In this document: positions 1-5,519 of the stretch, in pieces | Numbering within the stretch: the first letter of the stretch is position 1 | Layout: each line of letters opens with the position of its first letter | NCBI GenBank assembly: GCA_028277295.1 | Contig: JANQGN010000043.1 | Location: 1-9,963, forward strand | Direction: 5' to 3' | Source: Rhodospira sp. | GTDB lineage: Bacteria; Pseudomonadota; Alphaproteobacteria; Rhodospirillales; Rhodospirillaceae | Length of the DNA: 9,963 nt | Translations under genes and position numbers: made by a program | Notes under the pieces: generated by a model | The model's database searches: none | Seen by the model: only the letters and a program-made list of their open reading frames with translations | Told to the model about the DNA's origin: nothing

Positions 1-359
1 GGCATGTGCGGCAGCGGGTAGATGTCCACCGACCCCTTGATCTCGGCGATGGGCTTCAGGCACGCCAGGGTGTTGTCGGTATCGATGTTCATGGCGCAGG
101 ACCCGCAAATGCCCTCGCGGCAGGAGCGGCGGAAGGTCAGCGTCGGATCGATCTCGTTCTTGATCTTGATCAGCGCGTCCAGGACCATCGGCCCGCAGTC
201 GTCCAGATCGATGGGGAAGACGTCCAGGGTGGGATTGCCACCCGCCTCCGGGTCCCAGCGGTAGATGCGGAAGTTTTTGACGTTCTTCGCCCCGGCCGGC
301 GCGGGCCAGGTCTTGCCCGGCTTAATGCGGGAGTTGGGGGGAAGGGCGAACTCCACCAT
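1..359 (-). CDS. sdhB: Succinate dehydrogenase iron-sulfur subunit, N-terminal part (cut by window edge)
   Basis: SdhB carries electrons from the SdhA flavin through its 2Fe-2S, 4Fe-4S and 3Fe-4S centres to quinone at the membrane anchor of complex II, on the cytoplasmic face. I translated the minus strand from the ATG at 359: 119 residues are visible before the gene runs off the left edge. The family is usually about 260 residues, so more than half is missing, including the 4Fe-4S/3Fe-4S domain. The plant-type ferredoxin domain is clear: the RRSCREGICGSC motif supplies Cys80, Cys85 and Cys88, and Cys100 follows in LACLKP. The start is supported by AAGGA at 368-372, eight bases upstream. It is the last visible gene of sdhCDAB, 102 bases after sdhA, a wider gap than elsewhere in the operon. 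The identification is secure; the 3' end cannot be judged. Confidence 0.97.
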   Translation of the reverse strand, partial: MVEFALPPNSRIKPGKTWPAPAGAKNVKNFRIYRWDPEAGGNPTLDVFPIDLDDCGPMVLDALIKIKNEIDPTLTFRRSCREGICGSCAMNIDTDNTLACLKPIAEIKGSVDIYPLPHM

Positions 360-388
360 GACGTCGATCCTTGGTTCTGCGTCCGTCG

Positions 389-436
389 AGGGACGATCCC
401 TTAGGGTGCGCTCGCACGCGCAGCGCGCGGCGCACC
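389..436 (-). repeat. Two small inverted repeats in the sdhA-sdhB gap
   Basis: The 102-base gap between sdhA and sdhB holds two perfect short inverted repeats. AGGGA (389-393) faces TCCCT (397-401) across a three-base loop. GGTGCGC (405-411) faces GCGCACC (430-436) across 18 GC-rich bases that can fold further. Neither is followed by a T-run in the direction of transcription, so they do not look like a classic intrinsic terminator. Inferred roles are an mRNA stability or processing element tuning SdhB relative to SdhA, or chance structure in GC-rich DNA. Confidence 0.35.
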
Positions 437-461
437 ATGGCCCGGAGAGGCGGCGGGCGGC

Positions 462-2246
462 TCAATACACCCGCTTCTGGGGCGCGATGTAGTCCACATC
501 CTTGGTCAGGGTGTAGGTGTGCACCGGGCGATACCCCAGGGTGACCGCCCCGTCGTCCGCGACCCAGGCCAGGGTGTGCTTCATCCAGGTGTCGTCGTCG
601 CGCTCCGGGAAGTCCTCGCGGGCATGGGCGCCGCGCGATTCCTGCCGCGCCTCGGCACCATGGATGGTGGCCTTGGCGCAGGCGAGCAGGTTGTCCAGCT
701 CCAGCGCCTCGGCCAGGTCGGTGTTGAACACAAGTGACCGGTCGGCGAGCTTGATGTCGGCCACGGTCTCGGCGATGGCATCCACCTTCCGGCAGCCGTC
801 CCGCAGGCTTTCGGCGGTGCGGAACACGGCGGCATCGCTCTGCATGGCTTTCTGCAGGTCCAGACGAATGTCGGCGGTGACGCGGCTGCCGTTGGCGGTG
901 CGCAGGTCCTCCAGACGGGCCAGGGGGCGGTCAGCGCAATCCTCCGGCAGCGGTCGGTGCTGGGTGTCCGGCTCGATCAACTGAGCGCAGCGCTTGGCGG
1001 CGGCGCGGCCGAACACCACCAGGTCCAGCAGCGAGTTCGTGCCCAGGCGGTTGGCGCCGTGCACCGACACGCTGGCGCACTCACCCACCGCCATCAGGCC
1101 CCGGACAACGCGATCGGGCTCGTCCTCGGTGGGGTTCAGCACCTCGCCCATGTAGTTGGTGGGGATGCCACCCATGTTGTAGTGCACGGTGGGCAGGACG
1201 GGAATCGGCTCGCGGGTGGCGTCCACGCCGCTGAAAATACGCGCTGTCTCGGTAATGCCCGGCAGGCGCGCGTGGAGAACATCGGCGCCCAGGTGCTCCA
1301 GGTGCAAGTGAATGTGGTCGTTGCCCTTGCCGACACCCCGCCCCTCACGGACCTCCACGGTCATGGCGCGGCTGACCACGTCACGGCTGGCCAGATCCTT
1401 CGCGTTGGGGGCGTAGCGCTCCATGAAGCGCTCGCCCTCGGCATTGGTCAGGTAGCCGCCCTCGCCGCGCGCGCCCTCTGTGATCAGGCAGCCGGCACCG
1501 TAGATGCCCGTCGGGTGGAACTGCACGAACTCCATGTCCTGGAGCGGCAGGCCGGCGCGGGCCACCATGCCGTTGCCGTCGCCGGTGCACGTGTGCGCCG
1601 AGGTACACGAGAAATAGGCGCGGCCATAGCCGCCCGTCGCCAGGATGGTGGTATGCGCGCGAAAGCGATGGATGGTGCCGTCGTCCAGGTTCCAGGCCAC
1701 CACGCCCCGGCACCCCTCGTCGTCCATGATCAGGTCGAGGGCGAAGTACTCGATGAAGAAGCGTGCCTTGAACTTCAGCGACTGCTGATAGAGCGTGTGC
1801 AGGATGGCGTGCCCGGTGCGGTCGGCGGCGGCGCAGGCGCGCTGCACCGGCGCCTCGCCGAAGTTGCGCATGTGGCCGCCAAAGGGGCGCTGGTAGATCC
1901 GCCCGCTCTCGGTGCGCGAGAACGGCACCCCGAAGTGCTCCAGTTCGTGCACCGCCGGGATGGCCTCGCGGCACATGTACTCGATGGCGTCCTGGTCGCC
2001 CAGCCAGTCCGATCCCTTGACGGTGTCGTACATGTGCCATTCCCACTTGTCCTCGGCCATGTTGCCGAGCGCCGCGCCAACACCGCCCTGAGCGGCCACG
2101 GTGTGGGAGCGCGTGGGGAATACCTTGGTCACGCAAGCGGTCTTCAGGCCCTCGGCCACGGCGCCGAAGGTCGCGCGCAGGCCGGCGCCGCCGGCGCCGA
2201 CGACGACAACGTCATAATCGTGGTCGATGATCTGCGGGGAGGACAT
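462..2246 (-). CDS. sdhA: Succinate dehydrogenase flavoprotein subunit
   Basis: SdhA oxidises succinate to fumarate with covalently bound FAD, as the catalytic subunit of complex II on the cytoplasmic side of the membrane. The product is 594 residues, within the usual range of about 590-600. Visible marks are the Rossmann FAD-binding motif GAGGAG (17-22), TRSHTVAAQGG with the expected covalent-FAD His48, QFHPTG (His244), SRDVVSRA with a candidate catalytic Arg288, HYNMGGIPTN (His355), and ANRLGTNSLLDLVVFGR (399-414). The C-terminal domain runs to the end with no truncation. An in-frame TTG at 2258 would add four residues, but it directly abuts the GGAGG ribosome-binding site, so ATG at 2246 is preferred. 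The gene begins eight bases after the sdhD stop, implying translational coupling. The family call is certain; succinate dehydrogenase rather than fumarate reductase is supported by the sdhCD anchor type. Confidence 0.98.
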   Translation of the reverse strand: MSSPQIIDHDYDVVVVGAGGAGLRATFGAVAEGLKTACVTKVFPTRSHTVAAQGGVGAALGNMAEDKWEWHMYDTVKGSDWLGDQDAIEYMCREAIPAVHELEHFGVPFSRTESGRIYQRPFGGHMRNFGEAPVQRACAAADRTGHAILHTLYQQSLKFKARFFIEYFALDLIMDDEGCRGVVAWNLDDGTIHRFRAHTTILATGGYGRAYFSCTSAHTCTGDGNGMVARAGLPLQDMEFVQFHPTGIYGAGCLITEGARGEGGYLTNAEGERFMERYAPNAKDLASRDVVSRAMTVEVREGRGVGKGNDHIHLHLEHLGADVLHARLPGITETARIFSGVDATREPIPVLPTVHYNMGGIPTNYMGEVLNPTEDEPDRVVRGLMAVGECASVSVHGANRLGTNSLLDLVVFGRAAAKRCAQLIEPDTQHRPLPEDCADRPLARLEDLRTANGSRVTADIRLDLQKAMQSDAAVFRTAESLRDGCRKVDAIAETVADIKLADRSLVFNTDLAEALELDNLLACAKATIHGAEARQESRGAHAREDFPERDDDTWMKHTLAWVADDGAVTLGYRPVHTYTLTKDVDYIAPQKRVY

Positions 2247-2254
2247 GGGCCGTC

Positions 2255-2650
2255 TCAACCTCCAAGGGCCAGGGTGAGCACGCAGACGACGCAGAACAGC
2301 GCGCCAGCGGCGGCAAACATCTTATTGGCCATCACGGCCACGTTCTTGGCGGCGGCGCCGTGGACGTAATCCTCCAGCACCACCTGCAGACCCAGGGCGC
2401 CATGCTGAAAGGCGCTGACCACGAACAGGATCATCAGGGTGGCGTTGAGGGGACTGGCCATCCAGGCGCGGATGGCCTCCTGGTCGGCGCCCAGGTTGCC
2501 GATCACCGCGCCAAACACGAACCACAGGCCCAGGGGCACCAGGGCCACGGCGGAAAAGCGCTGGCTGGTCCAATGGTGGGCGGCGCCGCCGGCGGCGCCC
2601 AGGCCGCGCGCGCGCCCCAGGGCGGAGCGCATGCCGGTTCCGGTTTTCAT
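2255..2650 (-). CDS. sdhD: Succinate dehydrogenase membrane anchor subunit, cytochrome b556 type
   Basis: SdhD is one of the two small membrane subunits that hold heme b and the ubiquinone site of complex II. The 131-residue product has three likely membrane helices, at about 33-51, 70-92 and 112-130. The N-terminal part carries HHWTSQRFSAVALVPL, typical of alphaproteobacterial SdhD. The second helix has the family motif H-x3-G-x6-DY: His83 is the expected axial heme ligand, and Asp94-Tyr95 match the quinone-site pair of the Escherichia coli enzyme. ATG at 2650 is chosen because GAGG lies six bases upstream; an upstream in-frame TTG at 2671 would overlap the end of sdhC and has less support. 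The gene starts 13 bases after sdhC. Small anchors diverge quickly, but motif, position and helix pattern agree. Confidence 0.94.
   Translation of the reverse strand: MKTGTGMRSALGRARGLGAAGGAAHHWTSQRFSAVALVPLGLWFVFGAVIGNLGADQEAIRAWMASPLNATLMILFVVSAFQHGALGLQVVLEDYVHGAAAKNVAVMANKMFAAAGALFCVVCVLTLALGG
2259..2263 (-). promoter_or_regulatory. Ribosome-binding site of sdhA, embedded in the end of sdhD
   Basis: GGAGG on the minus strand is formed by the last two glycine codons of sdhD (GGA GGT), immediately before its TGA stop. It lies 12 bases before the sdhA ATG at 2246, slightly long but usable. It directly touches a TTG at 2258, which rules that codon out as a normal start. The position suggests that ribosomes finishing sdhD help start sdhA. 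Confidence 0.65.
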
Positions 2651-2663
2651 GACTGTCCTCTCC

Positions 2664-3074
2664 TCACGCAACCATCATCAGGCCAACCGCCCAGGCGGCG
2701 ACGGTCAGCCCGAGCACCATGGCCAACATGGTAATACCGGTGCTCCGGACGCCCTCGTTGGTGACACAGCGGCCGGAGTCCCAGGTCAAGTGCCGCACGC
2801 CGTTGGCCAGGTGATAGAACAGCACCACGGTCCAGCCGAACAGAACCAGATACCCCAGCGGCGTGGCGAACACCCATTGTACCGTCGCGAACGCCCCCGG
2901 CCCGTAGGCCGCCGCGCCCAGCCAGGCGATCACGAACAGGGTGCCCAGGACGTAAAGGGCCACACCGGTCAGGCGATGCAGGATCGATAGCAGCGGCGCG
3001 ATCTTGCGGTAGAGCTGGTAGACCTGGAGATGCGGCGAGAGCGGTCGCTCGCGAGGGGGCAAGGGGGACGGCAT
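2664..3074 (-). CDS. sdhC: Succinate dehydrogenase cytochrome b556 subunit
   Basis: SdhC pairs with SdhD to anchor SdhAB in the inner membrane and to bind heme b and ubiquinone. The 136-residue product begins with the cytoplasmic segment RPLSPHLQVYQLY, then SILHRLTG, whose Ser30 and Arg34 correspond to the quinone-site Ser27 and Arg31 of the Escherichia coli protein. Three membrane helices are expected at about 37-56, 72-92 and 112-134. His88 in FYHLANGVRH matches the known heme-ligand histidine; His95 follows in the same motif. The ATG at 3074 is preceded by GAGG at 3083-3086, eight bases away. It is the first gene of the operon, so the promoter should lie upstream, between here and the divergent gene starting at 3690. 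No clear -35/-10 pair was recognised there. Confidence 0.95.
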   Translation of the reverse strand: MPSPLPPRERPLSPHLQVYQLYRKIAPLLSILHRLTGVALYVLGTLFVIAWLGAAAYGPGAFATVQWVFATPLGYLVLFGWTVVLFYHLANGVRHLTWDSGRCVTNEGVRSTGITMLAMVLGLTVAAWAVGLMMVA

Positions 3075-3689
3075 GGCGGAGGCCTCATGCGGTGGGCGCG
3101 CGCCGGCAGGGCGCGGACAGATGCGGCAGGCGCTGGCGGGTCATCGCGACGGCACCCGACACCGGACCGTGTGGCCGGCTGGCAAGGACGGACAGGTCAG
3201 GCGCGGCGATCGGCATGATCCCTCGACGGATGGAGCGGCGGGACCCGTCAGGGACGGCTCCCGTGGAACCCGATCGGACGGGTCGGCTATGGTCATGGAC
3301 TCACTGGCGAGGCGGATCAGTCTAGACTCAACGAGGCGCGAGCACACGTCATTCATTTCGAATACGCACCCGCGCCCGCAGTTCGTGTTCACCCGCTCTC
3401 TTGGCCAGGATCGCCACGCGCGAACATGGCGGAACCGTGACCGTGTGTAGCGTCTTGCACCGCGCCGAGTCAACGCCGCAGCGCACAATCGCATTGCCCG
3501 TGAAGGCACCGCCGCGCGCCCATCTGGAAAGCGGCGCGGCGACACCGGCGGGGTGGCATTCCTATGGCGGACGTCGGATAATACCGGTGGCCATGGCCGA
3601 TGGCCGGTCCCGTTCGTCGCCCCACCAGCGGCCGCGCACCACGCCACATCCGCCCCCAAGCCCCAAAGAAAAGCCAGGAGGACCCGTCC
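3075..3689. other. Intergenic region between the divergent sdhC and binding-protein genes
   Basis: This 615-base gap should hold the promoters of both the sdh operon (leftward) and the substrate-binding protein gene (rightward). Several reading frames cross it, but none has a recognisable product or a persuasive ribosome-binding site, so I call no gene. Visible structure includes an 8-base inverted repeat at 3242-3284 and the 10-base palindrome AGTCTAGACT at 3319-3328. On the right side is a GC-rich hairpin, GGCCAT (3589-3594) with ATGGCC (3600-3605), in the probable leader of the binding-protein gene, plus a lone -10-like GATAAT at 3577-3582. AGGAGG at 3676-3681 is that gene's ribosome-binding site. 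I could not assign a confident sigma-70 promoter in either direction and recognised no riboswitch. Confidence 0.7.
3242..3284. repeat. Inverted repeat upstream of the sdh operon
   Basis: GACCCGTC (3242-3249) faces its exact reverse complement GACGGGTC (3277-3284). Inside lies a second small pair, GGGA (3251-3254) with TCCC (3259-3262). If transcription of sdhC starts further right, this would fold as a branched hairpin in the leader, about 170-210 bases before the sdhC start. It could instead be a two-part operator. The arms are perfect, but eight bases can arise by chance in GC-rich DNA, so function is unproven. Confidence 0.3.
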
Positions 3690-5279
3690 ATGTCCGTTCC
3701 GCGCTCCGGTCCCGCGCTGCTCGCCGCCGGCCTGGTTGCCGCCGCGGTGTGCGGTACCGCCGCCCCGGCCTCCGCCGAGACCTTCCGCTGGGCCTTCCAG
3801 GGGGACTTCCAGGCCCTCGAGCCCTACGTGCTCAACGAAACCCATACCCTGGGCGTCCTGGGCAACGTGTTCGAAAGCCTCGTGCGCCGCGACCCGAACC
3901 TGGGCATCGAGCCGGCCCTCGCCGAACGCTGGGAGGTGCTCGATGACACCACCTGGCGGTTCCACCTGCGCCAGGGCGTGACATTCCACAACGGCAACCC
4001 CTTCACCGCGGACGACGTGGTGTTCTCGCTGGCGCGCGCCGCAACCGATGGGTCCGACATGTCGAGCCGCGTGGCCGCCGTCGCCGAGGTTCGCAAGGTG
4101 GACGACCACACCGTGGACATCGTCACCACCGCACCCTACCCCATCCTCACGTCGGACATGACCGACCTTTACATTGTCGACAAGGAATGGTGCGAGGAAC
4201 ACGACGCGGTGGAGCCCGCCAACGTCAAGTCTGGCGAGGAAAACCACGCCACCCGCCATGCCAATGGCACCGGCCCCTTCATGGTGACCGAGCGTCAGCC
4301 GGACGTGCGGACGATCTTCGTGCCCAATCCCAACTGGTGGGAGAAGGCCACCCACAACATCACCGAAGCCATCTTCACCCCCGTCGCCAGCGACGCCACC
4401 CGGGTGGCCGCGCTGCTCTCCGGAGAGATGGACCTGGTCTATCCCGTGCCCCTGCAGGACGCGCCCCGGGTCGACGCGGCACCGGGCGTGGAAATGCTGG
4501 CCGGCCCAGAGACCCGCACCGTGTTCCTGGGCATGGACCAGATGCGCGAGACGATGCTGGAGGGCAGCGTCTCGGACGCCAACCCGTTCCAGGACATCCG
4601 CGTGCGCGAGGCGTTCTTCCGCGCCATTGATATCGAAGCCATCCGCAAGAAGATCATGCGTGGCAACAGCTATCCGGCGGCGGTGCTGATCGGGCCGCAA
4701 ATCGCCGGGTTCGATGAAAGCCTGAACGACCGCCCGGCCTTCGACCCGGAGCGCGCCCAGGCCCTGCTCGCCGAGGCCGGCTACCCCGACGGCTTCGAGA
4801 CCGGCATGGACTGCCCCAACAACCGCTATGTCAACGACGAGGCCATCTGCCAGGCGGTCGCCGGCATGCTGGCCAAGATCGGCGTCAAGGTGAACCTGCT
4901 GGCCCAGCCCAAGAGCAAGTTCTTCAGCAAGGTTCTGGCCTATGACACCAGCTTTTACATGCTGGGATGGACGCCCTCGTCCCTGGACGCCCACAATCCG
5001 TTGCGCGACCTCATGGCCTGCCGCAAGGACGGCCTGGGAAAGTTTAACCTGGGTGGCTACTGCAATCCGCGAGTCGACGAACTGACCATGGCCATTCAGA
5101 GCGAGATCGACCCCGAGACGCGACAGGCGATGATCAGCGAGGCGTATCGGCTGGTCAAGGAAGACTGGGCTTACATCCCGCTGCACCAGCAGACGCTCTC
5201 CTGGGGGAAGAAGGAGACCATTGACCTGCACCAGCGCGCTGACAACCAGTTCGAACTGAAGTACGTGACGGTGCGGTGA
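3690..5279 (+). CDS. ABC transporter substrate-binding protein, family 5 (peptide/nickel type)
   Basis: This is a periplasmic solute receptor of the SBP_bac_5 family, which captures oligopeptides, dipeptides, nickel chelates or related ligands for an ABC importer. The product is 529 residues, normal for the family. Residues 1-29 form a Sec signal peptide: a basic start, an Ala/Leu/Val-rich core and ASA before Glu30. No lipobox is seen (Cys21 is not in lipobox context), so a soluble periplasmic protein is expected. The family signature covers about 74-116, with FHLRQGVTFHNGNPFTADDV at 91-110; NGTGPFMV follows at 192-199. The start at 3690 is fixed by AGGAGG at 3676-3681, eight bases upstream; an upstream in-frame ATG at 3600 lacks such a site and would bury the signal peptide. 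No permease or ATPase gene lies next to it, so it is an orphan here and its ligand cannot be inferred. Confidence 0.93.
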   Translation: MSVPRSGPALLAAGLVAAAVCGTAAPASAETFRWAFQGDFQALEPYVLNETHTLGVLGNVFESLVRRDPNLGIEPALAERWEVLDDTTWRFHLRQGVTFHNGNPFTADDVVFSLARAATDGSDMSSRVAAVAEVRKVDDHTVDIVTTAPYPILTSDMTDLYIVDKEWCEEHDAVEPANVKSGEENHATRHANGTGPFMVTERQPDVRTIFVPNPNWWEKATHNITEAIFTPVASDATRVAALLSGEMDLVYPVPLQDAPRVDAAPGVEMLAGPETRTVFLGMDQMRETMLEGSVSDANPFQDIRVREAFFRAIDIEAIRKKIMRGNSYPAAVLIGPQIAGFDESLNDRPAFDPERAQALLAEAGYPDGFETGMDCPNNRYVNDEAICQAVAGMLAKIGVKVNLLAQPKSKFFSKVLAYDTSFYMLGWTPSSLDAHNPLRDLMACRKDGLGKFNLGGYCNPRVDELTMAIQSEIDPETRQAMISEAYRLVKEDWAYIPLHQQTLSWGKKETIDLHQRADNQFELKYVTVR

Positions 5280-5341
5280 GCCGCCCCAGTCATGGCAGGC
5301 TATCGAATTCTCGCCGTTCCATTTACCTTGCGCGCATCTAC

Positions 5342-5448
5342 CCATCCTCGTCATTGCGAGGTGCGAAGCGCCGAAGCAATCCAGGGGCGGAGGTCAACAC
5401 ACTTTGCCCTGGATCGCTTCGGCTTCGCCTCGCGATGACGGAGAATGG
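5342..5448. repeat. Large imperfect palindrome between convergent genes
   Basis: The left arm (5342-5386) and right arm (5407-5448) are near-complete reverse complements around a 20-base centre. Shared blocks, read from the left arm, are CCAT, CTC, GTCAT, GCGAGG, CGAAGC, CGAAGC and ATCCAGGG, broken by two mismatches and short insertions (one extra base on the right side, two 2-base extras on the left). It sits between the binding-protein stop (5279) and the kinase stop (5518), where a bidirectional transcription stop would be useful. The core CGTCATTGCGAGG with GAAGCAATCC resembles a palindromic repeat I recall from many unrelated bacterial genomes; this is recollection, not a search. It is probably a dispersed repeat rather than a unique terminator. 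Confidence 0.8.
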
Positions 5449-5480
5449 CTGATTGAGCGCCCTGTCTCCAAATGCGATCA

Positions 5481-5519
5481 CCCTGGGATTTGCTCCAGGG
5501 CCTATTGTCAACAGGCCCT
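5481..5519 (-). terminator. Two mutually exclusive hairpins at the 3' end of the kinase gene
   Basis: On the plus strand, CCCTGG (5481-5486) faces CCAGGG (5495-5500). Separately, AGGGCCT (5497-5503) faces AGGCCCT (5513-5519) across nine bases. Both pairings are perfect and share 5497-5500, so only one can form at a time. The second stem includes two bases of the kinase TAG stop (5518-5520). For kinase transcripts the stem forms right at the end of the coding sequence, but no U-run follows, so this is not a textbook intrinsic terminator. Inferred role: 3'-end formation or protection. It could also be another dispersed repeat. Confidence 0.45.

Noticed and set aside
6..492. Plus-strand frames at the left edge
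   Set aside because: They are antisense to sdhB and the sdhA-sdhB gap; the minus-strand reading gives an unmistakable SdhB.
957..2369. 470-residue open frame on the plus strand opposite sdhA
   Set aside because: Antisense shadow of sdhA, with low-complexity Ala/Gly/His/Val translation and no domain.
3300..3420. Sigma-70 promoter for sdhC on the minus strand
   Set aside because: TATTCG, TAGACT and TTGAGT fragments occur, but no -35/-10 pair has acceptable spacing and match, so no promoter is called.
3030..3450. Small frames in the sdhC upstream gap (62, 125 and 77 residues)
   Set aside because: They overlap one another in different frames, have Arg/Gly-rich non-protein-like composition and no recognisable domain.
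3141..5354. 737-residue open frame on the minus strand opposite the binding-protein gene
   Set aside because: It lies antisense to a well-supported family 5 binding protein with a signal peptide and ribosome-binding site. No recognisable domain is present, and its tail merely runs on into the intergenic gap.
5342..5519. CRISPR-like or tandem repeat array in the convergent gap
   Set aside because: The repeats are inverted, not direct, and there is no regular spacer pattern.
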